38,536 bases of DNA from Asanoa siamensis (GCF_016862555.1 NZ_BONE01000074.1:1-38536); one strand, 5' to 3'. Shown: positions 30,965 to 38,521, counted from the stretch's first letter. Program-made: numbers and translations. The notes: a model not told the origin generated them from the sequence alone.

Positions 30965-31308
30965 GACAACTACCATGGTAACCCGTGTACGATCAGCGTT
31001 TGATCGGGCGGTGCGTGCCCGCCGGTCGCGAGCCGGTGGGCCGGGAGCCGTTCGGGCGTGACCCGGACGGTCTGGTGCCGGCCCATCTTTGGCATCGAAG
31101 TCCGCCGTTCAGGGGGTCGACCTCGACGGATGCCGCCGTTACCTTGTCACCTAGCATGTGCCTCCCTCCCCGCCGCGCGCCCATGTGGGCCGCCACCTGC
31201 ATCAACGACCGGTTGCCAGACCGGACGTGCGGCTGTTCACGTCCTGTTGACGGGATCTTCATCGGTCTCGTCCACGGGATCCGTGAATCCGGGAATGCGG
31301 GTCGCTCG
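30965..31308. other. 344-bp intergenic region with a 10-bp palindrome and 15-bp imperfect repeats
   Basis: This separates apbE from the converging primase-like gene. It starts with the perfect palindrome TACCATGGTA (30971-30980) and a weak hairpin CGGGC-N7-GCCCG (31005-31021) that may end the apbE transcript. Four degenerate 15-bp units follow at 31024-31083, which would encode GREPV/GREPF/GRDPD/GLVPA on the plus strand. Codon bias is lost beyond about 31090, so a long plus-strand gene is unlikely. One small minus-strand frame is listed separately. Confidence 0.5.
30993..31157 (-). CDS. Possible small ORF (54 residues), unrecognised
   Basis: The ATG at 31157 is preceded by a strong AGGGAGG three bases away and opens a 54-codon frame (MLGDKVTAASVEVDPLNGG...). 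Its second half is a Gly-Ser-Arg-Pro repeat made by the 15-bp units. It lies downstream of the primase-like gene on the same strand, 151 bp after its stop. There is no recognisable domain and the codon bias is mediocre. The ribosome-binding site is the only good evidence, so it may be spurious. Confidence 0.25.
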   Translation of the reverse strand: MLGDKVTAASVEVDPLNGGLRCQRWAGTRPSGSRPNGSRPTGSRPAGTHRPIKR

Positions 31309-31971
31309 TCAGGCCGCCCGGCGGGTGGTCGAGAGCTGGCGGGGCAGGTGCGGCACGCGGTCGAGCCGGGTGAGGATCGAGTCGACGATCATCCGCTGCA
31401 CCGCGTAGGAGTCCGGCAGGCTCCAGGCCACCTCCTCGGGCGGGACCACCCAGCGCACGGCGCCCTGGGGGAGGCGCGTCGGCGGGGCGGGCACCCACGA
31501 CCCGGTGCCGTGCCGCACCACGTCGAGCGAGTTCTCGAGCTCGGGTCGCAGCGGGTCACCCGGACGCACCAGGAACATCCACCGGCCGAGCGGCGTCGCG
31601 GCGACGGGGCCGCGCACCTGCAGGCGCCCGGGGCCGAGCACGCCGGCGTGCAGCCGCGCCGCGGCCAGCACCCGGCCGCCCAGGCTGTTGGGCACCTCGA
31701 GCACGTCGAAGGCGTGGCCGGTGGCCAGCAGCACCGCGTGTGCCCGGCGCTGCCACCAACGCTCCACCGTGGACGGATCGGCGCTGGCACCGCGCTCCCA
31801 GCCCTCGACCGCCGGGTGGCAGGTCGACGTCGGGCAGCCCGGCCTCTCGCACGCGAACCGGCCGCCCTCGAGCCATGCGCCGGGCACCACCTTCCACTGG
31901 TGGTCGGCGTAGCGCACGGCCGATCGGCGCAGTGCGACTCGGGCGAATGGTGGTCGGATACTCCACCGCAT
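31309..31971 (-). CDS. Short bifunctional primase/polymerase (Prim-Pol)-like protein
   Basis: The 220-residue protein has the actinobacterial small Prim-Pol-like pattern: AVRYADHQWKVVPGAWL near residues 19-35, FACERPGCPTSTCHPAVEGWERGAS (Cys/His cluster), VERWWQRRAHAVLLATGHAFDVLEVP with the acidic position of the Prim-Pol fold, GRWMFLVRPGDPLRPELE and VRHGTGSWVPAPPTRLPQGAVRWVVPP. The length covers only the N-terminal primase-polymerase domain, with no helicase attached. The usual DxD is reduced to FDVLEV, so activity is uncertain. The ATG at 31971 follows AGGGAG. It diverges from the XRE regulator over 243 bp. Confidence 0.8.
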   Translation of the reverse strand: MRWSIRPPFARVALRRSAVRYADHQWKVVPGAWLEGGRFACERPGCPTSTCHPAVEGWERGASADPSTVERWWQRRAHAVLLATGHAFDVLEVPNSLGGRVLAAARLHAGVLGPGRLQVRGPVAATPLGRWMFLVRPGDPLRPELENSLDVVRHGTGSWVPAPPTRLPQGAVRWVVPPEEVAWSLPDSYAVQRMIVDSILTRLDRVPHLPRQLSTTRRAA

Positions 31972-32113
31972 GGTCAGAAACTCCCTACATCTGGGTCCGG
32001 CATCCCTTAGCAGAGGGCCGGCGCCGTAACTGGATCGACACGCGGTCCGTTGTGTGACACAGAGCTGAATGCAACTTGCAAATGAAAAGTACGAGCGCAC
32101 CTGTGACGGGAAA

Positions 32114-32128
32114 CGCACTCGGAGTGCG
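32114..32128. promoter_or_regulatory. Perfect 15-bp palindrome between the divergent primase-like and XRE genes
   Basis: CGCACTC-G-GAGTGCG, with 7-bp arms and a single central base, lies 86 bp upstream of the XRE start and 143 bp upstream of the primase-like start. The surrounding stretch (32040-32110) is unusually AT-rich for the window and contains TGTGTGACACA, so it is likely the promoter zone. A dimeric regulator site, possibly for the XRE protein itself, is inferred. Confidence 0.5.
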
Positions 32129-32214
32129 ATAGGCACAAACGGGTGATATCCGCAACACCGCCCAGCAAGCCCCGAATCAGACAGCCCCTGAACGAGCGAG
32201 GGGGGAGGACGGAC

Positions 32215-33441
32215 ATGGATGAGCTCCCAATCGGTCGCCGCGTCGCCTACTGGCGCGCCCGGCGCCGGATGTCCCAGCAGGTCTTCGCGGACCGCCTGGG
32301 CAAGTCGAAGAGCTGGGTCGACAAGGTCGAGCGGGGTGTCCGCCGGCTAGACAAGTTCTCGGTGGTCTACGAGATCGCCGACGTGCTCCAGCTCGACGTG
32401 CAGCTCCTGCTGGGCAAGGACCCGGAACGCCGGCCGGACGCCATCAACTGCATCGACCAGGTCGAGGTCGAGGAGATCCGGTCCGCCCTGGAGCGGTACG
32501 ACTCGATCAGCGCGTTCTTCGACACGTCGTACGTGCCGCAGCCGTTGACCGAGATGCGCAAGGCGGTCAGCCACGCCTGGCTGACCTTCCAGCACGCGAA
32601 ATACGGCGTGCTGGCCCGGGCGCTGCCCAAGCTGCTGCGCGACGCACAGGCGGCCGACACGGCGTACGCGAACGGCGACGAGGCCCAGCCCGCCGCCCAC
32701 CTGCTCGGGCAGGTCTACCAGATCGCCTCGTCGTCGCTGCGCAAGCTGGGCGAGCACGAGCTGGCCTGGCTGGCCGCCGACCGGTCGATCGCGGTCTCCC
32801 AGCGGGCCGGCGACCCGTTGCTCGCCGGCACAGCCACCCATCGGGTCGGCTGCGCGCTGCTGGCGCTCGGCCGGGCCCGGCCCGCGCTCGAGGTCAACAT
32901 CAACATCGCGAACCGGCTCGCGCCCGGGGGTGGCAACGAGACCCCCGAACAGCTCTCCGTGTACGGGATGCTGCTGCTGCAGGGCGCCATGGCGTCCGCC
33001 CGGATCGGCGACGGCGCCACCGTCCGCGACCTCCTCAACGGCGCGGAGGAGGCGGCCAACGCGATCGGCGGCGACCACAACCACTACTGGACGTGCTTCG
33101 GGCCGACCAACGTGAAGCTGCACCGCGCCGCCGCGGCGGTCGAGCTCGGCGAGGGGCGCGCGGCCGTCGAGGTGCACGAGGGCATCGACCAGGAGGGCTT
33201 CAACAGCCTGCTGCCGGAGCGCCGGGCGCACCACATGCTCGACATCGCCCGCGGCTTCGCGCAGATGGGTGACGTCGAGAAGGCCAGCGAGATGCTGTTG
33301 GAAGGTGACCGGCTCGCGCCGTCGGAGATCCGCTGCCGGCCGATCGCGCACGAGGTCATGTCCGACGTCCTGCGCCGTACCCGTGGCACCCCGCCGCCCG
33401 CCGTCGCCGAACTGGCGGAGCACATGGGCGTCGGAGTTTAG
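32215..33441 (+). CDS. XRE-family regulator with TPR-like C-terminal domain
   Basis: The 408-residue protein has an N-terminal helix-turn-helix (IGRRVAYWRARRRMSQQVFADRLGKSKSWVDKVERGVRRLDKF, about residues 6-48) and a long helical C-terminal domain of TPR-like repeats (HLLGQVYQIASSSLRKLGEHELAWLAADRSIAVSQRAGDPLLAGTATHRVGCALLALGRARPALEV). This architecture is common in actinobacteria, where the repeats are thought to sense a ligand or a partner. The ATG at 32215 follows GGGGGAGG. The flavoprotein gene starts 8 bp downstream and should be co-transcribed. Confidence 0.88.
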   Translation: MDELPIGRRVAYWRARRRMSQQVFADRLGKSKSWVDKVERGVRRLDKFSVVYEIADVLQLDVQLLLGKDPERRPDAINCIDQVEVEEIRSALERYDSISAFFDTSYVPQPLTEMRKAVSHAWLTFQHAKYGVLARALPKLLRDAQAADTAYANGDEAQPAAHLLGQVYQIASSSLRKLGEHELAWLAADRSIAVSQRAGDPLLAGTATHRVGCALLALGRARPALEVNINIANRLAPGGGNETPEQLSVYGMLLLQGAMASARIGDGATVRDLLNGAEEAANAIGGDHNHYWTCFGPTNVKLHRAAAAVELGEGRAAVEVHEGIDQEGFNSLLPERRAHHMLDIARGFAQMGDVEKASEMLLEGDRLAPSEIRCRPIAHEVMSDVLRRTRGTPPPAVAELAEHMGVGV

Positions 33442-33449
33442 TTGCTGGT

Positions 33450-34061
33450 ATGAGAGGCGTCCTCTACGCGATCTGCTGCGGCTCGCCGGTCGCCCGCGGC
33501 ATCGGCCGGCTGGTCGACCTCGCGAAACAGCGCGGTTGGGACGTCTGCGTCATCACGACGCCGGACGGCCGCAAGTTCGTCGACGTGCCGGAGTTGGCGG
33601 CGCTGACGGGTCACCCGGTGCGGTCGTTCTACAAGAACCCGGGCGACCCCGACGTGCTGCCGACCGCGCACGCCATGGTGGTCGCCCCGGCGACGGTCAA
33701 CACCATCAACAAGTGGGCGGTCGGGATCGCCGACACCCTGGCTCTCGGCCTGGTGGTCGAGGGCCAGGGCAAGGACATCCCGATCGTGGCGATGCCCTTC
33801 ACGAACGCCGCGATGGGCATCCACCCGGCCTTCCAGGAGTCACTGACCCGGTTGCGGTCGTGGGGCATCACGGTGCTCTTCGGCGACGAGGTCCTCCCGA
33901 TGCACCCCCCGGGCACGGGCGGCGACCTGGTCGACGTCTTCCCCTGGCACCTGGCCCTGGACGCGGTCGACGCCCGCCTGGCCACCGACGGCCGCGTCGA
34001 GCTCGCGCCACCGGGTCGCGCCGACATCGCCGCCGACGGGGCCGGTGCCCGTTCGGAGTGA
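33450..34061 (+). CDS. Flavoprotein (phosphopantothenoylcysteine-decarboxylase-like fold)
   Basis: The 203-residue protein has the flavoprotein fold: GVLYAICCGSPVARGIGRLVDLAKQRGWDVCVITTPDGRKFV (about 3-44), and HAMVVAPATVNTINKWAVGIADTLALGLVVEGQGKDIPIVAMPFTNAAMGIHPAFQESLTRLRSWGITVLFG. The NTINKWA and PxxNxxM patterns are those of FMN-binding decarboxylases that act on thiol-containing substrates. The biological substrate is unknown. It is co-transcribed with the XRE regulator upstream. A hairpin covers its stop codon. Confidence 0.87.
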   Translation: MRGVLYAICCGSPVARGIGRLVDLAKQRGWDVCVITTPDGRKFVDVPELAALTGHPVRSFYKNPGDPDVLPTAHAMVVAPATVNTINKWAVGIADTLALGLVVEGQGKDIPIVAMPFTNAAMGIHPAFQESLTRLRSWGITVLFGDEVLPMHPPGTGGDLVDVFPWHLALDAVDARLATDGRVELAPPGRADIAADGAGARSE

Positions 34062-34067
34062 ACGGGC
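34047..34067 (+). terminator. Hairpin spanning the flavoprotein stop codon
   Basis: GCCCGTTC (34047-34054) pairs exactly with GAACGGGC (34060-34067) around GGAGT; the TGA stop (34059-34061) sits at the loop-stem junction. A second smaller stem, GGCCC/GGGCC, follows at 34065-34080. There is no T-tract. It probably ends the XRE-flavoprotein transcript before the Nif3-like gene. Confidence 0.55.
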
Positions 34068-34197
34068 CCCGCGGCGGGCCTGGCAGCGGAGCGGTGTCTG
34101 GCGGGAGCGACGGTCGCGCCCACCGCGGACCCGAGCCCGGATGTCCGTGCTCTCTGACCCGCACCACCGCGTCACCGCCCCGCTCCAGCGTCGCCGG

Positions 34198-34203
34198 TAG
34201 GAT
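34198..34203 (+). promoter_or_regulatory. Possible -10 box for a leaderless Nif3-operon transcript
   Basis: TAGGAT at 34198-34203 is followed by eight bases and the ATG at 34212. No Shine-Dalgarno sequence is present, so transcription may start at or beside the start codon. The -35 is not obvious. Confidence 0.45.
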
Positions 34204-34211
34204 CTGCGCCG

Positions 34212-35054
34212 ATGAGCACGACTGTGGCGGCGGCGGTTGCGGCCCTCGACGACCGTTATCCACCCGCTTGGGCGGAAGAGTGGGACCGGGTCGGGCTGGT
34301 CGTGGGTGATCCGGCGGCCGCGGTGCACCGTGTGCTGTGCGTCGTCGACTGCGTGCCCGAGACCGTCGCCGAGGCGGCCTCCGTCGGGGCCGACCTGATC
34401 GTCGCCCACCATCCCCTGCTGATGCGGGGTGTGTCGTCGGTCGCGGCGACCAGCTACAAAGGACGGATCGTCCACGACCTGATCAAGGGTGACATCGCGC
34501 TGTTCACCGCGCACACCAACGCCGACGTGGCCGCTCCCGGGGTTTCCGACGCCCTGGCCGCGCGGCTCGGTCTGGTCGATCTGCGGCCGTTGGTCGCCGC
34601 GGGTGAATCGTCAGAGGCGAGAGGGACCGGGCGGATCGGGCGGCTGCCCGTGCCGCGGCCGCTGTCCGCGCTGACCGCCCAGGCCGCCGCCGTGTTGCCG
34701 CGGACCGCGTGGGGCGTGCGGGCCGCCGGTGATCCCGACCGGGTGATCACGACCATGGCCGTCTGCGGCGGTGCGGGCGACTCGTTCCTGCGTGCGGCCG
34801 CCGCCGCGGGGGTCGACGCCTATCTCACCGCCGATCTCCGGCACCACCCCGCCAGCGAGGCGGTCGCCGGAGGTGGTCCCGCGCTGCTCGACGCGGCACA
34901 CTGGGCGACCGAGCGTCCGTGGCTGGACGACCTGGCGACCTACCTGCGTGCCACGCTTGAGGTGGACGTGCTGGTCTCCGACCTCGACACCGACCCGTGG
35001 ACGTTGCACGCCGCGTCCACCCTCTTCACCCCGCCGAAGGAGCCGCTCACGTGA
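34212..35054 (+). CDS. Nif3-like dinuclear metal-centre protein
   Basis: The 280-residue protein has the Nif3/YbgI/YqfO ligands: EEWDRVGLVVGD near residues 22-33, DLIVAHHPLLMRG near 61-73, FTAHTNADVA near 97-106, and the C-terminal AHWATERPW with the second His/Glu set. Such proteins form toroidal hexamers with two metals per subunit; they are sometimes called GTP cyclohydrolase type 1-like, but the activity is unsettled. The following zinc-ribbon gene overlaps by GTGA. The order Nif3, zinc ribbon, RNase H/phosphatase is the same as in mycobacteria (Rv2230c-Rv2228c). Confidence 0.9.
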   Translation: MSTTVAAAVAALDDRYPPAWAEEWDRVGLVVGDPAAAVHRVLCVVDCVPETVAEAASVGADLIVAHHPLLMRGVSSVAATSYKGRIVHDLIKGDIALFTAHTNADVAAPGVSDALAARLGLVDLRPLVAAGESSEARGTGRIGRLPVPRPLSALTAQAAAVLPRTAWGVRAAGDPDRVITTMAVCGGAGDSFLRAAAAAGVDAYLTADLRHHPASEAVAGGGPALLDAAHWATERPWLDDLATYLRATLEVDVLVSDLDTDPWTLHAASTLFTPPKEPLT

Positions 35055-35791
35055 AGGCCGAACCGAAGGCGCAGCGCCGGCTGCTCGACCTCCAGGCGAT
35101 CGACACCGCGCTCGCCCAGCTTGCCCACCGGCGGCGCACGCTGCCCGAGAACGGCGAGCTGGAGACGCTGGCCCGGGAGCTGTCCGCCCTCGAGGACGAG
35201 CGGGTACGCGCCCAGGTGGCCGTCGACGACCTCGACCGCGACATCGCCCGGGTCGAGAAGGACGTCGAGCAGGTCCGCACCCGCAAGGATCGCGACGAGG
35301 CCCGCCTGACCATGGGCACCGGCCCCGCCCGCGAGCTGGAGGCGTTGCAGCACGAGGTGGTGTCGCTCACCCGGCGGCAGTCGGAGCTCGAGGACAGCGA
35401 GCTCGAGCTGATGGAGCAGCGGGAGACCGCGCAGGGTTCGCTGGACGAGGTCGTCGGCCGGCTGGACGCCGCCCGCGGCCGGCGGGGCGACACCGAGGTG
35501 CGCCGCGACCAGATCCTGGCCGAGATCGAGAGCGACGAGCAGTCCCGGGTCGCCGCCCGCGGTCCGGTCGCGGCCGACATCCCGGCCGATCTTCTGGGTT
35601 TGTACGACAAGATCCGCGAGTCCTCGGGTGGCCTCGGCGCGGCCCTGCTGACCGCCGGCCGCTGCGGCGGCTGCCGCCTGGAGCTGTCCGGCGCCGACCG
35701 CGCCCGGATCAAGGCGGCCCCGGCCGACGACGTGGTCCGCTGTGAGGAATGCCGACGGATCATGGTGCGTACGGGGGAGTCCGGCCTGTGA
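35051..35791 (+). CDS. Coiled-coil zinc-ribbon protein (CdsZ/DUF164 type)
   Basis: The 246-residue protein is a long coiled coil (about residues 8-165, rich in Glu/Arg/Leu heptads such as ALEDERVRAQVAVDDLDRDIARVEKDVEQVRTRKDRDEARL) followed by a C-terminal C4 zinc ribbon (CGGC near 207-210 and CEEC near 234-237). Homologues are predicted nucleic-acid binding proteins of unclear role. The GTG at 35051 overlaps the Nif3-like stop, and its own stop overlaps the next gene (GTGA). Confidence 0.88.
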   Translation: MKAEPKAQRRLLDLQAIDTALAQLAHRRRTLPENGELETLARELSALEDERVRAQVAVDDLDRDIARVEKDVEQVRTRKDRDEARLTMGTGPARELEALQHEVVSLTRRQSELEDSELELMEQRETAQGSLDEVVGRLDAARGRRGDTEVRRDQILAEIESDEQSRVAARGPVAADIPADLLGLYDKIRESSGGLGAALLTAGRCGGCRLELSGADRARIKAAPADDVVRCEECRRIMVRTGESGL

Positions 35792-36894
35792 GTGCCCCGT
35801 CCCGCGTCGTCATGGAGGCCGACGGCGGGGCGCGGGGGAACCCGGGGCCTGCCGGCTACGGCGCGGTCGTCCGGTCGCCGTCCGGTGACGTGCTGGCCGA
35901 GCGCTCCGAGGCGCTGGGCATCACCACCAACAACGTCGCCGAATATCGGGGGCTGATCGCGGGCCTGCAGGCCGCGGTCGACCTGGGCGCCGCCGAGGTC
36001 GACGTCCGGATGGACTCGAAGCTGGTCGTCGAGCAGATGTCCGGCCGCTGGCAGATCAAGAACGCGGGCCTGCGCCCGTTGGCGGCCGAGGCGGCGGCAC
36101 TGGTCGACCGGCTGGACCGCGTGACGTTCACGTGGATACCGCGCGAGCGCAACAAGCACGCCGACGCTCTGGCGAACGCCGCCATGGACGCGGCGGCCGG
36201 GATCGCGCCCGTGTCCTCGGCCGAGCCGGCCGCGGCGTCCGCGCCCCGCTCGTGGGAGCCGCGCCCGCTGGAAGGGGCGACCCGGCTCGTCCTCGTCCGG
36301 CACGGCGAGACGGCGCTCACGTCGCAGGGCCGCTACTCCGGTCGCGGCAACGTGCCGCTGTCGACGGTCGGCGAGGCCCAGGCGACGGCGGCGGGCGTCG
36401 TCGTGGCGGCCCGGGCCCCGGACGTGGTCGCGGTGGTCACGTCCCCGCTGGCCCGCTGCGTCTCGACCGCGGAGGCGATCGCCACCGAGCTGGGCGGCGG
36501 CGTACCGGTCCGCGTCGAGGACGACCTGATCGAGTGCGACTTCGGGGAGTGGGAAGGGCTGACGTTCGCGGAGGTACGGTCGCGGTGGGCGGCGGAGCTC
36601 GACGCGTGGCTCGCGGACCCGTCGGTGGCGCCGCCCGGCGGCGAGTCCTTCACGGCCGTGGCGACCCGGGCCCGACGCGCGACCTCGATGCTGATGGCGA
36701 CCTATCCGTCGAGCGCGGTCGTGGTGGTCTCGCACGTCTCACCGATCAAGCTGATCCTCCAGGACGCGCTGGCCGGCGGGCCGGGGTTCCTGCACCGGCT
36801 CTACCTGGACCCGGCGGGCGTGTCGACTGTGGACTACTGGCCGGACGGCGGCGTCGCCGTGCGCACGGTGAACGACACGTCGCACCTGCGCTGA
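35788..36894 (+). CDS. Bifunctional RNase HI / histidine (acid) phosphatase
   Basis: The 368-residue fusion has an N-terminal RNase HI domain (EADGGARGNPGPAGYGAVV with the first Asp, TTNNVAEYRGLIAGL with the Glu, and VDVRMDSKLVVEQM with the second Asp; about residues 9-130). A Pro/Ala-rich linker leads to a C-terminal phosphoglycerate-mutase-like phosphatase (LVLVRHGETALTSQGRYSGRGNVPLS, about 168-193, with the catalytic RHG, and a late VVVVSHVSPIK His). The Mycobacterium homologue Rv2228c degrades RNA in RNA-DNA hybrids and has CobC-like phosphatase activity. The GTG at 35788 overlaps the zinc-ribbon stop. Confidence 0.93.
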   Translation: MSAPSRVVMEADGGARGNPGPAGYGAVVRSPSGDVLAERSEALGITTNNVAEYRGLIAGLQAAVDLGAAEVDVRMDSKLVVEQMSGRWQIKNAGLRPLAAEAAALVDRLDRVTFTWIPRERNKHADALANAAMDAAAGIAPVSSAEPAAASAPRSWEPRPLEGATRLVLVRHGETALTSQGRYSGRGNVPLSTVGEAQATAAGVVVAARAPDVVAVVTSPLARCVSTAEAIATELGGGVPVRVEDDLIECDFGEWEGLTFAEVRSRWAAELDAWLADPSVAPPGGESFTAVATRARRATSMLMATYPSSAVVVVSHVSPIKLILQDALAGGPGFLHRLYLDPAGVSTVDYWPDGGVAVRTVNDTSHLR

Positions 36895-37030
36895 CCGCGG
36901 GCGCCCGGGCGTGGTCGGTTGCCGGGGCCCCGCGATCGGCTCGGCGAGGCGGCGTGGAGGTGCGTTGGGGCTTCCGTCGGTTCGGCGGGACGGCGTGGAG
37001 ATCCTGCGCCGGCGCGGGACGGGCATCGTG

Positions 37031-38011
37031 TCAGGCCGGGAGGAGGCCGATGGCGGCCTCCGTCCGGCGGACCTTGTCGGCCGCGATCGCACGGGCCTTT
37101 CGGGCGCCCGTGCGGAGCACGTCCCGTACGTGGTCGGGGTCGGCGGCCAGTTCGACGTAGCGGCGTTGGATCGGGGCGAGAGTTTCCACGACCGCGTCGG
37201 CCACCGCGTGCTTGAGGTCGCCGTAGCGGTCGAAGCCCGCGGCCAGCGCGCCTGGCTGCGCGCCGGTGCAGCCCGCCAGGATGTCGAGCAGGTTGGCGAC
37301 GCCGGGGGACTGGTCGGGGTCGTAGGTCACGGTCGTACCGGCGTCGGTGACCGCCCGCATGATCTTGCGGCGGAGGTGCGCCGGCTCGTCGAGCAGGCGC
37401 AGCGCCCCGGCCGCCGCCGAGGTCGACTTGCTCATCTTCTCCTTCGGCGCCGACAGGTCCATCACGCGTGCGGCGACCGGAGGGTTGACGGTCCTGGGCA
37501 CCGTGAAGGTCTCGCCGTAGCGGCCGTTGAACCGGACCGCCAGATCCCGGGCCAACTCGACGTGCTGGCGCTGGTCGTCGCCGACGGGCACCTCGGCGGT
37601 GTCGTACAACAGGATGTCGGCGGCCATCAGGATCGGGTAGGTCAGCAGGGACATCCGGACCTGCTCCTGCCGCCGGGACTTCTCCTTGAACTGGATCATG
37701 CGCTGCGCCTCGCCGTACCCGGTGACGCACTCGAGCAGGTAATGCAGTTCGGCGTGCTCGGGCACGTGCGACTGCACCATGAACAGGCAGGCGTCGGGGT
37801 CGAGCCCGGCGGCGAGCAGCAGGGTGGCGAACTCGAGCGTCCGGTCCCGCACCTCACGCGGATCATGGTCGAGCGTCAACGCGTGCAGGTCGGAGATGAA
37901 GACGACGGTGTCGCCCGTCGCCTGCCCGTCGATGATGGGCCGCATGGCGCCGAGGTAGTTGCCGAGGTGCAGGTGCCCGGACGGCGTGAAGCCGGTGAGT
38001 CGTCGTGGCAT
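37031..38011 (-). CDS. trpS: Tryptophanyl-tRNA synthetase
   Basis: The 326-residue class I synthetase has the HIGH motif as HLHLGN (residues 13-18), VPVGDDQRQHVELARD near 141-156 (Trp pocket region) and KMSKS at 192-196. It charges tRNA-Trp. The ATG at 38011 starts the TGFTPSGHLHLGN domain; the longer frame upstream runs through the leader and is not translated as such. A 12-codon Trp-containing leader peptide and attenuator hairpins lie at 38075-38171, so expression should respond to Trp-tRNA charging. Confidence 0.96.
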   Translation of the reverse strand: MPRRLTGFTPSGHLHLGNYLGAMRPIIDGQATGDTVVFISDLHALTLDHDPREVRDRTLEFATLLLAAGLDPDACLFMVQSHVPEHAELHYLLECVTGYGEAQRMIQFKEKSRRQEQVRMSLLTYPILMAADILLYDTAEVPVGDDQRQHVELARDLAVRFNGRYGETFTVPRTVNPPVAARVMDLSAPKEKMSKSTSAAAGALRLLDEPAHLRRKIMRAVTDAGTTVTYDPDQSPGVANLLDILAGCTGAQPGALAAGFDRYGDLKHAVADAVVETLAPIQRRYVELAADPDHVRDVLRTGARKARAIAADKVRRTEAAIGLLPA

Positions 38012-38074
38012 CGGTGTGGCTCCCGTGGGATCAGGGTCGCCGTGCCCGGGCCTGCCACGCTTCGGATACGCGAA

Positions 38075-38097
38075 CGGCCGCCCGAACAGGGCGGCCG
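38075..38097 (-). terminator. Attenuator terminator hairpin of trpS leader
   Basis: CGGCCGCCC and GGGCGGCCG form a perfect 9-bp stem with a 5-base loop. On the minus strand it is followed by TTCGCG, so the T-tract is minimal, as is common in high-GC actinobacteria. Confidence 0.75.
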
Positions 38098-38132
38098 CGT
38101 GGTCGAAACGCGCGGATGAGGTGCCGCCCCCG

Positions 38133-38171
38133 TCAGGGGCGCCACCAGCCGAGGTCAGGCCTGGTCCGCAT
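38133..38171 (-). CDS. trpS leader peptide with tandem Trp codons
   Basis: The 12-codon frame MRTRPDLGWWRP, stop TGA, has two adjacent Trp codons at 38147-38142. The ATG at 38171 lies six bases after TATCGT (38183-38178), a plausible -10, so the leader mRNA is probably leaderless. The position inside segment 1 of the attenuator is what the mechanism requires. Confidence 0.82.
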   Translation of the reverse strand: MRTRPDLGWWRP

Positions 38172-38177
38172 GCCCCC

Positions 38178-38183
38178 ACGATA
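38178..38183 (-). promoter_or_regulatory. Probable -10 of the trpS promoter
   Basis: TATCGT on the minus strand, six bases upstream of the leader peptide ATG. Transcription would start at or beside the ATG. I see no good -35 match 17-18 bases further upstream. Confidence 0.45.
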
Positions 38184-38260
38184 TCAGCGCCGGGACGTTG
38201 CGGTTGCGTGTGATCATGTTCGATGGTTCGTCTGCTCGACAGCTCTGACGGGAGTTCGCG

Positions 38261-38521
38261 GTGGCGTGGTGGAGAAGGAAAAGCGACGAGACAGAGGCCG
38301 TCTACGAACGTGTCCACGTGATGTACGTCAAGGACAAGGCCGAGTACCCGCCCTTCTACCTGGCTTCCTGCGACTGTGGCTGGACCGGGGACCAACGGGA
38401 GGACGAACCCGGCGCCCGGGAGGCCGCCTTCGCCGACGCGCACGCGCACGCCGAGGTCCACGCGGAGATTCTTCCGATCGAGGTGGTGCCGGAGGTCGCG
38501 TACCCGATCGACAGGCCGTGA
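38261..38521 (+). CDS. Small protein of unknown function (86 residues)
   Basis: The GTG at 38261 follows GGGAG at a good distance and opens an 86-codon frame with good codon bias. The product starts with a basic, Trp-rich end (MAWWRRKSDE). It has ASCDCGWTG near residues 35-43, with two Cys that could bind a metal with His residues further on, and an Ala/His-rich helix (AFADAHAHAEVHAEI, 56-70). I do not recognise the family; the DxxCDCGW pattern resembles short zinc-finger-like proteins. It is divergent from the trpS leader by 90 bp. Confidence 0.75.
   Translation: MAWWRRKSDETEAVYERVHVMYVKDKAEYPPFYLASCDCGWTGDQREDEPGAREAAFADAHAHAEVHAEILPIEVVPEVAYPIDRP

Larger units (their letters stand above)
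38075..38171 (-). promoter_or_regulatory. Trp-responsive ribosome-mediated attenuator of trpS
   Basis: Read on the minus strand, segment 1 (38146-38136), which contains the Trp codons, pairs with segment 2 (38130-38120) with one mismatch in 11. Segment 2 (GGGCGGC, 38129-38123) pairs exactly with segment 3 (GCCGCCC, 38095-38089). Segment 3 (38097-38089) also pairs exactly with segment 4 (38083-38075) to form the terminator. Stalling at the Trp codons would free segment 2 to form the antiterminator. Confidence 0.85.

Noticed and set aside
31024-31083. 15-bp units considered as a CRISPR-like or tandem repeat array
   Set aside because: Units are adjacent, degenerate and codon-phased, with no spacers and no cas genes.
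30985-32010. Plus-strand frame starting in the 15-bp repeats and running through the primase-like gene
   Set aside because: Codon bias is lost after about 31090 and the rest is antisense to the Prim-Pol-like gene.
34190-34203. TAGGAT near the Nif3-like gene as a fifth Rrf2 site
   Set aside because: The matching CCTA half is missing at the required distance; it fits a -10 box better.
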